Shown here: positions 25,891 to 35,171 of the stretch, in pieces
How the letters are laid out: each line of letters opens with the position of its first letter
How positions within the stretch are numbered: the stretch's first letter is position 1
DNA from: Flavobacterium geliluteum
Lineage (GTDB): Bacteria; Bacteroidota; Bacteroidia; Flavobacteriales; Flavobacteriaceae
Direction of reading: 5' to 3'
Length of the DNA stretch: 64,000 nucleotides
Assembly: GCF_017948595.1 (NCBI RefSeq)
Contig: NZ_JAGFBV010000017.1
Location: 1 to 64,000 of the forward strand
Translations under genes and position numbers: made by a program
The notes under the pieces: model-generated
Told to the model about the DNA's origin: nothing
The model's database searches: none
Seen by the model: the letters and a program-made list of their open reading frames with translations, nothing else

Positions 25891-27132
25891 CTATAGTTCT
25901 AAAGCTTTTTTAGCATCACCATTCATTAATAATTCTACTGGATTTTCTAGTGCTTCTTTTACAGCTACCAAGAATCCAACAGACTCACGCCCATCAATAA
26001 TTCTATGGTCATAAGACAAAGCTACGTACATCATTGGGTGAATTTCTACTTTACCATTTACAGCAATCGGACGCTCAATAATATTGTGCATTCCTAAGAT
26101 TCCTGATTGCGGTGGGTTGATAATTGGTGTAGACAACATACTTCCAAAAACACCTCCGTTAGTAATTGTAAATGTTCCGCCAGTCATATCATCAACGGTG
26201 ATTTGACCATCACGTGCTCTAAGCGCCAATCGTTTGATCTCGGCTTCAATTCCACGGAAAGTTAAGTTTTCGGCATTACGTACTACAGGAACCATTAAAC
26301 CTTTTGGTCCTGAAACTGCGATAGAGATATCTGCAAAATCGTATGCTACTTTGTAGTCGCCATCCATCATTGAGTTGACGTCTGGATATAATTGCAATGC
26401 TCTGGTTACAGCTTTTGTAAAGAAAGACATAAAACCTAAACCAAGACCACCATGTTTAGCTTTGAAAGCATCTTTGTACTCGTTACGAATCAAGTTGATT
26501 GGCGTCATATTAACTTCGTTGAAAGTCGTTAACATGGCTGTTTCGTTTTTAGCAGCAACTAATCTTTCTGCTACTTTACGGCGCAACATTGAAAGTTTTG
26601 TACGCTCAGAACCACGGTTTCCACCAGTTGGGGTTCCCATTGAAGGTACTGCATTTAAAGCATCTTCTTTAGTAATTCTTCCATCTTTGCCCGTTCCTGA
26701 AACAGTTGTTGGCGCTATATTTTTTTCGTCTAATATTTTTCTTGCTGCTGGAGAAGGAGTGCCAGATGCATAAGTTGTTGCTGCTGCTGGCGCTGCTTTT
26801 GGAGCTTCTGTTTTTACTTCGGCCTTTGGAGCCTCTGCTTTCGGTGTTTCTGCTTTTGGAGCTTCAGCTGCCGGAGCATCTCCTGCTGGTTTTGCTGCAC
26901 CTGTATCAATTAAGCAAACTACTGCACCTACTGCTACTGCATCGCCTTCTTCTGCTTTTAGCGTAATGATTCCGCTTGCTTCTGCTGGTAACTCAAGAGT
27001 TGCTTTGTCTGAATCAACTTCAGCTATAGCTTGATCTTTTTCTACATAATCTCCGTCTTTTACTAACCAAGTTGCAATTTCAACTTCTTTTATTGATTCC
27101 CCTGGTGATGGGACTTTCATTTCTAAAATCAT
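25891..27132 (-). CDS. odhB: 2-oxoglutarate dehydrogenase E2 (dihydrolipoyl succinyltransferase)
   Basis: The protein has 413 residues. The lipoyl domain (residues 1-77) has its lysine in [12 protein letters not shown]. An Ala/Pro/Lys-rich swinging linker spans about 80-125. The E1/E3-binding domain follows ([13 protein letters not shown]). The catalytic acyltransferase domain ends with [17 protein letters not shown], with the active-site His and Asp. It transfers succinyl groups to CoA in the TCA cycle complex. It lies downstream of sucA on the same strand. An 87-bp gap between them holds a palindromic word repeat. Confidence 0.96.
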   Translation of the reverse strand: MILEMKVPSPGESIKEVEIATWLVKDGDYVEKDQAIAEVDSDKATLELPAEASGIITLKAEEGDAVAVGAVVCLIDTGAAKPAGDAPAAEAPKAETPKAEAPKAEVKTEAPKAAPAAATTYASGTPSPAARKILDEKNIAPTTVSGTGKDGRITKEDALNAVPSMGTPTGGNRGSERTKLSMLRRKVAERLVAAKNETAMLTTFNEVNMTPINLIRNEYKDAFKAKHGGLGLGFMSFFTKAVTRALQLYPDVNSMMDGDYKVAYDFADISIAVSGPKGLMVPVVRNAENLTFRGIEAEIKRLALRARDGQITVDDMTGGTFTITNGGVFGSMLSTPIINPPQSGILGMHNIIERPIAVNGKVEIHPMMYVALSYDHRIIDGRESVGFLVAVKEALENPVELLMNGDAKKALEL

Positions 27133-27139
27133 CTTCTTC

Positions 27140-27215
27140 TTTGTTTAAAGTTTAATTTGTTTAAAGTTTCAAGTTGCTTAACATTAAACCTGAAACTTTA
27201 AACTTGAAACAATTC
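27140..27215. repeat. Word-type palindrome in the sucA-odhB gap
   Basis: GTTTCAAGTT (27166-27175) and AACTTGAAAC (27201-27210) form a perfect inverted repeat. They are surrounded by reiterated TTTAAAGTTT and CCTGAAAC words. The same words occur at 46454-46499 near leuB, so this is a dispersed family. Confidence 0.7.
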
Positions 27216-27219
27216 TTTT

Positions 27220-29991
27220 TTATCTAAATAAATCTTTATCGAATACCATTCTAATGGCATCGGCGTGACGGCGTTTTGCACGTGTGTAACTTCCTGATGC
27301 CGGTGCAGCATAAGCTTTTAATGAAGCCAATCTCCATTTTACAAGATCAAAGTTCATTAACATAAAGCTATAGGCTCCCATGTTTTTAGGTTCTTCCTGT
27401 GCCCAAACATAATCGTCGGCATTTGGATATTGCGCGATAATCGCTTTTAATTGCTCAACTGGCAACGGAAATAATTGTTCGATACGAACAACTGCAACGT
27501 CTTTTCTACCATTGTTTTCTCTTTCGGCAACAATGTCGTAGTAGAATTTACCTGTAACAAAAACTAAAGTTTTTACTGCTTTTTTGTCTACTGCATTGTC
27601 ATCAATTGTTTCTTGGAAACTTCCGGTTGCCAATTCTTCTACTGTAGAGACACATCTTGGGTCACGCAATAAACTTTTTGGAGAGAAAACGATCAAAGGT
27701 TTACGGAAATTGGTTTTCATTTGTCTTCTTAACAAGTGAAAAAAGTTTGCAGGCGTTGTACAATCGGCAACATACATATTTTGTCTTGCACAAAGCTGTA
27801 GGTAACGCTCCATTCTGGCAGAAGAGTGTTCTGCTCCCTGGCCTTCGTAACCGTGAGGCAATAATAAAACAATTCCGTTTTGATTGTTCCATTTGTCTTC
27901 ACCACACGAAATGTACTGGTCGATCATAATTTGTGCACCATTAGAGAAATCTCCGAATTGTGCTTCCCAAATTGTCAATGCTTTTGGGTTAGCCAAGGCA
28001 TATCCATAATCAAAACCAAGAACTCCGTATTCAGACAAAAGTGAATTGAATACTCCGAATTTTCCTTTTTTGTTTTCGATACCATTCAATAATATTACTT
28101 CTTCTTCAGAATCTTCCACTTTTACTACAGCGTGACGGTGAGAGAATGTACCACGCTCTACGTCTTGTCCTGAAATACGAATATCAAATCCTTCGGTCAA
28201 AAGAGAACCATAAGCTAATGTTTCTGCAGTTCCCCAGTCAACGGTATTGTTATCGTATCCGGCTTTTCTGTCGGTAACAATTTTAGTTATTTTATTGATG
28301 AATTTTTTATCTGATGGTAAAGTTGAGATTGTATTTATAATAGAATCTAAGCCTTTTTTATCAAAAGTTGTATCTACTTTTTGAAGCATTTGTGTATCGG
28401 TTACCTGAACAAATCCTTCCCATTCGTTTTTCATGAATGGTGTTATAATCGTCAAATCTTTTTTACGGGAAGCTTCTAAATTCTCCTCCATTAAAGATTT
28501 GTATTCCTTTTCTAAAGCATTTACATAAGTAGCATCAATTATGCCATCAGACAATAATTTCTCAGCATAAATATCTCTTGGATTTTTATGTTTTGCTATA
28601 ATTTTATATAAAACCGGTTGGGTAAAACGAGGTTCATCACCCTCGTTATGACCGTATTTTCTATATCCTAATAAATCGATAAATACGTCACGGCCAAATT
28701 CCATTCTGTAATCTAAGGCAAAAGAAATGGCGTGAACTACAGCTTCGGCATCATCTGCATTTACGTGTAATACCGGCGAAAGCGTAACTTTTGCAACATC
28801 TGTACAGTAAGTAGAAGAACGAGCGTCTAAATAATTGGTTGTAAATCCAACCTGGTTGTTGATCACAATATGAATGGTACCTCCAGTTTTGTATCCGTCA
28901 AGCTGAGCCATTTGAATAATTTCGTACAAGATACCCTGACCTGCGATTGCAGCATCTCCGTGTACAGCGATAGGCAATACTTTTGAGAAATCATCAGCAT
29001 AATATTTGTCTTGTTTGGCTCGGGTTATACCTTCAATTACGGCTCCAACTGTCTCTAAGTGAGAAGGGTTTGGTGCCAAATTGATATTGATGTTTTTTCC
29101 GGTTCTTGTTTTTTTGTCAGCAGTAAGTCCTAAGTGGTATTTTACGTCACCATCAAAATACTCCTGATCGTAATCTTTTCCGTCAAACTCTCCGAAGATG
29201 TCCTGAGTTGATTTGCCAAAAATATTTGCCAAAACGTTCAAACGCCCTCGGTGTGCCATTCCCATTACAAATTGTTCAACACCTTTTTCGGCTGCTTTTT
29301 CGATCAAGGCATCCAAAGCAGGAATAATAGATTCTCCACCTTCTAATGAAAATCGTTTTTGACCTACGTATTTCGTATGTAAAAAGTTCTCGAAAGAAAC
29401 GGCTTGATTTAATTTGTTTAAGATGGTTTTCTTTTCTTCAGCAGAGAAATTCGGCTGATTAACATTTACTGCTAGTTTATCCTGAATCCATTTTACGACA
29501 CTAGGATTTCTGATGTACATGTATTCAATACCAATGTGCTGGCAATAGATAGATTGAAGACGTATCACGATGTCCTGTAGAGAGCAAGGCGCAACTCCAA
29601 TAACTTTGGCAGCATCAAAAACTGTTGATAAATCAGCAGCTGACAAACCAAAATTTTCTATATCCAAAGAAGGAGAAGAAACTCTACGGTCGCGAACTGG
29701 ATTTGTTTTTGTAAACAAATGACCACGCGAACGGTAGCCATCAATTAATTTTAGGACATTGAATTCTTTTTGTAATTTTTCCGAAACTAAACTATAATCT
29801 GTAGTATTAGCAGCAAATTCAACTATTTGTTGTACAGGGTGTTCGTCATTATAAGTAGTCATTCCAAAGTCAAAACCTTGAAAAAAACTTCTCCAGCTAG
29901 GCTCAACGCTGTCTGGATTTACTGTATATTGATCGTATAATTGTGCAAAAAACTCTGTATGCGCTGCATTTAAAAATGAAAACCTATCCAT
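27220..29991 (-). CDS. sucA: 2-oxoglutarate dehydrogenase E1 component
   Basis: This is a 923-residue thiamine-diphosphate enzyme, full length for SucA. The N-terminus FLNAAHTEFFAQLYDQY with PSWRSFFQGF is diagnostic. FSLEGGESIIPALDALIE, GMAHRGRLNVLANI, HGDAAIAGQG, NNQVGFTT, and the E1-typical GHNEGDEPRFTQP follow. It decarboxylates 2-oxoglutarate and passes the succinyl group to the lipoyl arm of OdhB, encoded downstream. A separate E3 gene is expected elsewhere. The ATG at 29991 gives the family N-terminus. Confidence 0.97.
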   Translation of the reverse strand: MDRFSFLNAAHTEFFAQLYDQYTVNPDSVEPSWRSFFQGFDFGMTTYNDEHPVQQIVEFAANTTDYSLVSEKLQKEFNVLKLIDGYRSRGHLFTKTNPVRDRRVSSPSLDIENFGLSAADLSTVFDAAKVIGVAPCSLQDIVIRLQSIYCQHIGIEYMYIRNPSVVKWIQDKLAVNVNQPNFSAEEKKTILNKLNQAVSFENFLHTKYVGQKRFSLEGGESIIPALDALIEKAAEKGVEQFVMGMAHRGRLNVLANIFGKSTQDIFGEFDGKDYDQEYFDGDVKYHLGLTADKKTRTGKNININLAPNPSHLETVGAVIEGITRAKQDKYYADDFSKVLPIAVHGDAAIAGQGILYEIIQMAQLDGYKTGGTIHIVINNQVGFTTNYLDARSSTYCTDVAKVTLSPVLHVNADDAEAVVHAISFALDYRMEFGRDVFIDLLGYRKYGHNEGDEPRFTQPVLYKIIAKHKNPRDIYAEKLLSDGIIDATYVNALEKEYKSLMEENLEASRKKDLTIITPFMKNEWEGFVQVTDTQMLQKVDTTFDKKGLDSIINTISTLPSDKKFINKITKIVTDRKAGYDNNTVDWGTAETLAYGSLLTEGFDIRISGQDVERGTFSHRHAVVKVEDSEEEVILLNGIENKKGKFGVFNSLLSEYGVLGFDYGYALANPKALTIWEAQFGDFSNGAQIMIDQYISCGEDKWNNQNGIVLLLPHGYEGQGAEHSSARMERYLQLCARQNMYVADCTTPANFFHLLRRQMKTNFRKPLIVFSPKSLLRDPRCVSTVEELATGSFQETIDDNAVDKKAVKTLVFVTGKFYYDIVAERENNGRKDVAVVRIEQLFPLPVEQLKAIIAQYPNADDYVWAQEEPKNMGAYSFMLMNFDLVKWRLASLKAYAAPASGSYTRAKRRHADAIRMVFDKDLFR

Positions 29992-30106
29992 AATATTTTT
30001 GAATATACTTTTGTTAAATAGAATGGCAAAAGTACAACAATCGATATTATTTAAATCTTTTTTTTGCTTACTTTTACGTAAAAATTTGTTAAAAATTGAT
30101 GTAACA

Positions 30107-30658
30107 ATGAAGAAAAATCAAATCTCAATCGTTTTCAAATCCTTTTTTGTGATTTTAATACTCTTGGTTTCAAGTTTTGCAATTGCTCAGGAAAAAGAGA
30201 GTTTTGATAATCGTAGTAATTTCTGGGATAAAGTGCAATTTGGTGGAGGTCTTGGGTTAGGGATAGGTTCTGGCTACACGGATATTTCTGTCATGCCAAG
30301 TGCTATCTATAATGTAAATGAGATTGTTGCTGTTGGTGCCGGATTGCAATTTGGTTATTTAGCATCAAAAAATTATTATAATTCTTTTGTTTATGGAGGA
30401 AGTTTGGTTACGCTTGTAAATCCTATTCCGGAACTTCAATTGTCTGCAGAATTAGAGCAGGTGCGCGTAAATACAGATTACAAAGCAAATAATGTAAGAC
30501 CCGCTTTTTCGGATAATTATTGGAACACTGCTTTATATCTCGGAGCGGGTTACCGAAACGGAGGCGTTACTGTTGGAGCTCGCTACGATGTTTTGTATAA
30601 TGACAAAAAAAGTCTTTACGGGTCAGCATTTATGCCATTTGTGAGGGTTTATTTCTAG
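30107..30658 (+). CDS. Predicted outer-membrane beta-barrel protein
   Basis: The protein has 183 residues from the ATG at 30107. The frame extends upstream to 29999, but the signal peptide starts here (MKKNQISIVFKSFFVILILL, ending at SFAIAQ). The body has alternating strands and glycines (GGGLGLGIGSGYTDISVMPS, then GAGLQFGYL) and ends in aromatic YF, as expected for a small barrel. It is divergent from sucA. Homologues beside sucA are sometimes labelled alpha-ketoglutarate decarboxylase, but nothing in this sequence supports an enzyme, so I regard that label as carried over from the neighbour. Confidence 0.8.
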   Translation: MKKNQISIVFKSFFVILILLVSSFAIAQEKESFDNRSNFWDKVQFGGGLGLGIGSGYTDISVMPSAIYNVNEIVAVGAGLQFGYLASKNYYNSFVYGGSLVTLVNPIPELQLSAELEQVRVNTDYKANNVRPAFSDNYWNTALYLGAGYRNGGVTVGARYDVLYNDKKSLYGSAFMPFVRVYF

Positions 30659-30768
30659 CCTAATTAAGTTTTAGAAAGGGCTTATTAATTATTATTTTAT
30701 TTTCTTCTAAGTTAGCTCTGGTTGTTCAATATTTTTCAAAAAAGTAAAACGGACTTTTTTTAAACAAA

Positions 30769-30797
30769 AAAAGAGAGAAATTGTTTTCCTCTCTTTT
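30769..30797. terminator. Bidirectional terminator
   Basis: AAAAGAGAG (30769-30777) pairs with CTCTCTTTT (30789-30797), with an A-rich and T-rich stretch on either side. It closes the beta-barrel gene and also the short minus-strand frames that follow. Confidence 0.75.
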
Positions 30798-30834
30798 AAG
30801 TATTTTTTAGATTTTATCTTCAAAATAATTTCCT

Positions 30835-30945
30835 CTAGGATATGGTACTGGTTAAACCTACTAAATTAGCGCTTAACGCAGTAACCATTTTCCTGAGAAT
30901 TCCAATATCAACCATCAATATCGGAATGTGCTCAACTTTTTTCAT
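30835..30945 (-). CDS. Possible small peptide, 36 residues
   Basis: An ATG-initiated minus-strand frame (MKKVEHIPILMVDIGILRKM, then VTALSANLVGLTSTIS) sits in the gap before the leader-peptide genes. It has an amphipathic, hydrophobic composition and no GG motif. It could be a small effector or accessory peptide, or chance. It is included because it lies in the same 600-bp gap as a convincing leader peptide. Confidence 0.25.
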   Translation of the reverse strand: MKKVEHIPILMVDIGILRKMVTALSANLVGLTSTIS

Positions 30946-31100
30946 TATTGAGCGCCTACAAATTAAAAAAAACATGACTAAATTTTAAATAAGGCAAATT
31001 GTCAACTTCTTGTATTCGTTATATTTTTAAGTCTTTTTCAATAGATTGAAAAAGCGCTACATTTTTATTATACATCTTTTTATTGTAAGACTCAATATTA

Positions 31101-31199
31101 CTATCCAGTACAAACGTGCAAATAAGTACCTTGAATGCTTTTTTGCTCACTTACTGTTAATTCTTCAGCATCTTCTAGGGTTAGTATATTTTGTATCAT
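31101..31199 (-). CDS. Short leader-type peptide, 32 residues
   Basis: This minus-strand ORF (MIQNILTLEDAEELTVSEQK, then SIQGTYLHVCTG) is too short for usual gene callers. The LED...L...EQKSIxG segment is the double-glycine-type leader seen in Bacteroidota bacteriocin-like and signal peptides. The expected GG is G-T here, leaving a core of about 8 residues with one cysteine. A purine- and A-rich leader (AACTATAATT) precedes the ATG. It lies 75 bp upstream-side of the VKOR/thioredoxin gene's stop on the same strand, and its leader resembles that of the 47-residue peptide at 33092. The cleavage site is inferred. Confidence 0.55.
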   Translation of the reverse strand: MIQNILTLEDAEELTVSEQKSIQGTYLHVCTG

Positions 31200-31273
31200 A
31201 ATTATAGTTTTTTAATTAAAGCTTTTTTTTATCACTCGAGATTGTTCGCTCGTGTTTTTTATTACAATTCTAT

Positions 31274-32866
31274 TTATGCTGTTCTTTCTAAAATATGAAT
31301 TTCTTCGGCAAAATCGTTTAAAAAATATTTAAGCTCACTAATATCGTATTCGTTCGGAAAAACTTTTTCATTAACAATTTTTATTGGGGTGTAATTAAAA
31401 TTATTTTTCTGGCACCACTCATATTGTTTGTTGATCTCCTGTGTGATCATCGCGCTTGTGCCATCGATAGACCATTTTTTTAGCCATTTGTCTAGTTCCA
31501 TTTTTTTAATGTGCCAGTCAGAAATCGCTTCAACCGTTTTTCCAGGGGTCGATCTATAAATCATCAGTAATCTTTCTACCACTGTCTTAAACGGATTTTC
31601 ATTGTTTTCCGGATTGACATTAAATAAAACATTCAAAAATATTTTATCCGGAAATTTCAAAACCAAGTCGAATGCTTCCTGAAAAGTTTTATGGCAATGT
31701 GTACAACTCGGACTTATAATGATCGAAAGATTGATACTTGCTTTTTTATTCCCAAACTGCAAACCTCTTAAATCTGAAAATCCATCTATTTTAGGGATTC
31801 TTTGCGATAAGAAATTCAGTACGGAATAGTTTCGCTTGAATTTTTTCAATTCGTTAAGAGAAACCTCGTTGGTGATTCTGTTTTTAAGAATAGATTTTAT
31901 CCCAAGCCAAATCGTCAATAATAAAACGAAAGAAAACAGAAAAGGAAAAACATTTGATGTACTAAAAACCAATGTAAAGTTGCTGGAGGTAAACCAGACA
32001 ATACTTTGCGAAACGATCAAAAAAGATACAATAAGACAAAGTGTGCACCATTTTCTAATTTCAAATTTCTGAATCCACACAGACAATACAATAATAGGTA
32101 CAGAAAGTAAACTTAAGAATCCTACGAAAACAGCTGATTCAAACGGTAATAACAAAATGGACAACAAACTTGAGCTGAAAAAAATCAGCGGTAAATCGGT
32201 AAAGCTGATCCATTTGTTGATTCTTCGTAAATCGGATCGTATCACCGAATCACATGAAATCGCCGAACCTAGATTGCAGAATCTTGAATTTAAATTAGGA
32301 CTTAAACCTATTTTTTTATCTACGATAAGAACACTAAATGCGAACCCTAATAAGGATGTGATTAAAAAAACAATGCTAAAAGTGTTGTAGTGATTGTAAA
32401 TAAAAGATAATCCAGCTAACAAGAATACTGGCAATGCATATTTTAGCCATTTAAAACCAATCGAAGATTCTTCATTCAGTAACAATTTATTCTCTTCGAT
32501 AGCAACAATTACGCCGTCCCAACCAGTTAAAAATTCTTCGTACGATATTTTTTGAATGCCTTCTTTGTCCGAATAAATTTTTACGTTTTTCTTGTTTTTT
32601 TCGACCAAAGTCAATTCTTGTTTGTAATAAGCTAAAAATGATTTTGGTAAATCAAGTATCTGTTCTTTCGAAATTCTTACCGCTGCGTTCTCAATTGACA
32701 ACAAATCTAAAGAGTCTGTTATCGCAAACAAACTAGGATAATTTGGGTGCGATAGAAATAAGTCTTCAAACTCATTTTTTAGGTTTGAATACTTATTGAT
32801 TTGAAGATATTTTTGAACAATTTTGACCATCGCTTTTGAACTATTATAATCGAAATAACAAGACAA
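31274..32866 (-). CDS. C39-like / VKOR / thioredoxin fusion protein (disulfide maturation)
   Basis: This is a 530-residue three-part membrane protein. Residues 1-130 (SHPNYPSLFAITDSLDLLSI, then SYEEFLTGWDGVIVAIEEN) have the shape of a C39 peptidase-like domain but no catalytic cysteine. Residues 140-325 are a VKOR domain of about five membrane helices, with one cysteine pair at 197 and 205 and the redox CTLC at 274-277. Residues 360-520 are a thioredoxin-like domain with CTHC at 388-391. VKOR and thioredoxin together form disulfides outside the cytoplasm. In Bacteroidota such fusions accompany GG-leader peptide and C39-ABC export genes, as here. The inactive C39 domain may hold leader peptides. 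A start at the ATG at 32830 is also possible. Confidence 0.85.
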   Translation of the reverse strand: MSCYFDYNSSKAMVKIVQKYLQINKYSNLKNEFEDLFLSHPNYPSLFAITDSLDLLSIENAAVRISKEQILDLPKSFLAYYKQELTLVEKNKKNVKIYSDKEGIQKISYEEFLTGWDGVIVAIEENKLLLNEESSIGFKWLKYALPVFLLAGLSFIYNHYNTFSIVFLITSLLGFAFSVLIVDKKIGLSPNLNSRFCNLGSAISCDSVIRSDLRRINKWISFTDLPLIFFSSSLLSILLLPFESAVFVGFLSLLSVPIIVLSVWIQKFEIRKWCTLCLIVSFLIVSQSIVWFTSSNFTLVFSTSNVFPFLFSFVLLLTIWLGIKSILKNRITNEVSLNELKKFKRNYSVLNFLSQRIPKIDGFSDLRGLQFGNKKASINLSIIISPSCTHCHKTFQEAFDLVLKFPDKIFLNVLFNVNPENNENPFKTVVERLLMIYRSTPGKTVEAISDWHIKKMELDKWLKKWSIDGTSAMITQEINKQYEWCQKNNFNYTPIKIVNEKVFPNEYDISELKYFLNDFAEEIHILERTA

Positions 32867-33054
32867 ATATTGGGGTTTTTATTTGAAAAACGATGCTCCA
32901 GTCACACTTTTTATTAATAATAGGTCATACAATTTATAAATTATATAAGTACAGTATTGGTAATTAAATATTTGATTTTTAAAACATTACGTTTTTTATT
33001 GGTTATGTAAAACGCCCGAAACCCCATTCTTGATTAAAGGCTTTGCTTTTTGTC

Positions 33055-33062
33055 TAGTTTTG
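33055..33062 (+). promoter_or_regulatory. Candidate -7 promoter element (TAGTTTTG)
   Basis: TAGTTTTG matches the Bacteroidota TAnnTTTG element and lies 29 bp before the ATG of the 47-residue GG-leader peptide. No convincing -33 TTG at ideal spacing is visible. Confidence 0.45.
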
Positions 33063-33091
33063 AAATAGTGCTAACCACAAAACGTAAAATT

Positions 33092-33235
33092 ATGTCAATT
33101 TCAACATTTAAATTAGAAGATTTCAAAAGCGAAAAATTATCAAAAAATCAGCAAAAAACAGTCCGTGGAGGAGATGGGGCAAATCCAAATTCGGGATCTG
33201 ATCCGGGAAAAACCGGTGGTAATGGAAACAACTAA
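33092..33235 (+). CDS. GG-leader peptide precursor, 47 residues
   Basis: The true start is the ATG at 33092 (MSISTFKLEDFKSEKLSKNQ, then QKTVRGG). The frame opens earlier at 33050 but overlaps the promoter. Residues 1-27 are a classic double-glycine leader. The remaining 20-residue core (DGANPNSGSDPGKTGGNGNN) is hydrophilic, rich in Gly, Asn and Pro, and free of cysteine, unlike pore-forming bacteriocins. C39-type ABC exporters cut after GG, and one is encoded at 39602. The core may be a signal, an adhesin-like tag or a modified peptide. Confidence 0.75.
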   Translation: MSISTFKLEDFKSEKLSKNQQKTVRGGDGANPNSGSDPGKTGGNGNN

Positions 33236-33260
33236 GAATTTAATACAAATAAAATTCTAG

Positions 33261-35006
33261 TTAGATATTATTCGCAAATTGAGCTGGAGATACTCCAGTT
33301 CTTTTGCGAAATGATTTTGCAAAAGAAACGGCATTCTTAAAGCCTACACTTTCTGCGATGGCTTGTGTAGAATATTTTCGATACATGTGATTGGTAATCA
33401 TTTCATTGATTACATAATTTATCTTCAATTCATTGGAATATTCTCCAAATGATTTTCCGAATCTTTTGTTTACCACATACGATAAATAGGTAGTATTTGT
33501 TTTGATTTTTTTGGCTACATAAGGTAACGTAAAATCGGCGTTTAGGTATTCCAGTTTATTTTCGAGGGCTAATAATTTTTCTACAATCCTGTTTTCTTTA
33601 GCCTCATCCAAAGTTAAGTTGACAACTTCCTTTTTAATTGGGCTGTCCTCTATCGCTTCAGGTACGGCTAATTCTGGTTCCGGATTGTTTTTCTTTTCGA
33701 GGTTGATTTTAAATTCTTCAATCAAGGCATTCATCTTTTTGCGCGCTTTGATTTTATCTTTTCTGTTTTTTATCAATAAAAAAATGATGCCAACAACTAA
33801 TACTCCGTAAAATGCCTTTAAAATTTTATTCCATAAGACATCATATTTGTATTTTTCCTCAATAAGAAGCATCTCAGCATCAAGATCATTAAGTCCTAGT
33901 TTTAAATTTACCTCTAAAACATCATGATCAAGTTTGGTTTCGAATTTTTCGTAATTATTGAGATAAATTTTAGAATGCTTATAAGCGAGTTCGGGCTCTT
34001 TTAGGATGTTGTAAATTTTTGCCTGATAATAATTTGATTTTAGAAAATCTATTTCATTGGCCTTAGATAAAGCTGCAATCGAATCGGTTTTTTTAAAAAA
34101 CACCAATGCTTTACGGTATTTTTTCTGAACAAAATAAATATCCCCAAGGTTATAGTTGGCAACACATAAATCGTCCTGAAGCTTATTCTGCTGGGCAAAA
34201 ATAATAATATCGTAATAAATTTTTTCTGCATTGGCATAATCGCTTTTTATGCTATAAATATTACCTAAGCTAAGTTTAGCAACCATTTTATTATCTGTAA
34301 AAAGCTCAGAATAGTAAACCGTTTTTTTATAAAAATACTCCGCAGAATCGAGCAGGAATCTTTTGTTTTTATTCTTCATAAAATAACTTTCATACGAAGA
34401 ACCTAAAGTAAGATTGGTATTGCTTTTAATGTTTAAAAATTGCTCTTTGTTATAAACGTTTTCGTTTTGATCTACAAAATCATTTAACTGGCGTAAATTT
34501 TTTATAGCCAGTTGATAATTGCCAACTTTGTCGTTGATCAATGCAATATTGCCTTTAAACTTGGCGATCTGAATAATATCTTGCAGTGCTACTGAAAGCT
34601 TCATTCCGGTATGAAAAATTTCTAAAGCTTTCCCAAAATTACCTCTTTTCCATTCGCTTAATCCTCCATAATTATATAGGTAGGATTTTAGCTGTATTTT
34701 ATCATTAGAATCTGGCATCTTATCCAAATACTTAAAAGCCAAAATATAGTTTTCTTTTGATTTTTCGGGTTTTCCTTTGAGTTGGTATAAATAAGACATG
34801 GCAGCAGTAGCAAAAGCCAAATGCTTATTGTTATTGGATTTGGCGAGCTGCTGAGCATATATAAAAGAGCTGTCAATGTTAGAGTTGGCGCTCAGTCTGA
34901 TCTTTGCTTGCAATTGGATATACTCTTCCTGGCTCAAAGCATTCTTTTGTTGAGCAAAAACACTATTTAAGATAAAAAGAAGCAAAATAGAGATGGTAAA
35001 CCTCAT
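33261..35006 (-). CDS. TPR sensor / AraC-type transcriptional regulator
   Basis: The protein has 581 residues. A signal-type N-terminus (MRFTISILLLFILNSVFAQQ) is followed by TPR repeats through about residue 370. One membrane helix lies near 395-412 (AFYGVLVVGIIFLLI), then a coiled stretch and a C-terminal AraC HTH pair (residues 480-578, with TLPYVAKKIKTNTTYLSYVV and SIAQ-like STQAIAESVGFKNAVSFAKS). A periplasmic TPR sensor is thus joined to a cytoplasmic DNA-binding domain. It is convergent with the GG-peptide gene (25 bp apart) and may regulate peptide production in response to an extracellular peptide. Confidence 0.88.
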   Translation of the reverse strand: MRFTISILLLFILNSVFAQQKNALSQEEYIQLQAKIRLSANSNIDSSFIYAQQLAKSNNNKHLAFATAAMSYLYQLKGKPEKSKENYILAFKYLDKMPDSNDKIQLKSYLYNYGGLSEWKRGNFGKALEIFHTGMKLSVALQDIIQIAKFKGNIALINDKVGNYQLAIKNLRQLNDFVDQNENVYNKEQFLNIKSNTNLTLGSSYESYFMKNKNKRFLLDSAEYFYKKTVYYSELFTDNKMVAKLSLGNIYSIKSDYANAEKIYYDIIIFAQQNKLQDDLCVANYNLGDIYFVQKKYRKALVFFKKTDSIAALSKANEIDFLKSNYYQAKIYNILKEPELAYKHSKIYLNNYEKFETKLDHDVLEVNLKLGLNDLDAEMLLIEEKYKYDVLWNKILKAFYGVLVVGIIFLLIKNRKDKIKARKKMNALIEEFKINLEKKNNPEPELAVPEAIEDSPIKKEVVNLTLDEAKENRIVEKLLALENKLEYLNADFTLPYVAKKIKTNTTYLSYVVNKRFGKSFGEYSNELKINYVINEMITNHMYRKYSTQAIAESVGFKNAVSFAKSFRKRTGVSPAQFANNI

Positions 35007-35143
35007 TCAATTTGTTTTGGAAACTCAAATTTAGCTTATAAATAACCAAAAAGCTAGAATTAATGCTTCTTATTTTATTTAAATTTTTGACCTATTTTAA
35101 AAAATATAACAATTTAAGTATATTTTGTTATATTTTTATTCCG

Positions 35144-35151
35144 TAAATTTG
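35144..35151 (+). promoter_or_regulatory. -7 promoter element of the acyl-CoA dehydrogenase gene
   Basis: TAAATTTG fits TAnnTTTG and lies 20 bp before the ATG. A TTG occurs 16 bp upstream (35125-35127), slightly close for the usual spacing. Confidence 0.5.
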
Positions 35152-35171
35152 TTTTCTAAAAACTAGAAAAA

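Noticed and set aside
26706..26966. Leucine-rich plus-strand frame opposite odhB
   Set aside because: It is the complement of the Ala/Pro/Glu-rich linker of OdhB. Codon bias and homology support only the minus-strand gene.
30107..30658. Alpha-ketoglutarate decarboxylase label
   Set aside because: The protein is a small signal-peptide beta-barrel with no thiamine-diphosphate or other enzyme motif. The label probably derives from the adjacent sucA.
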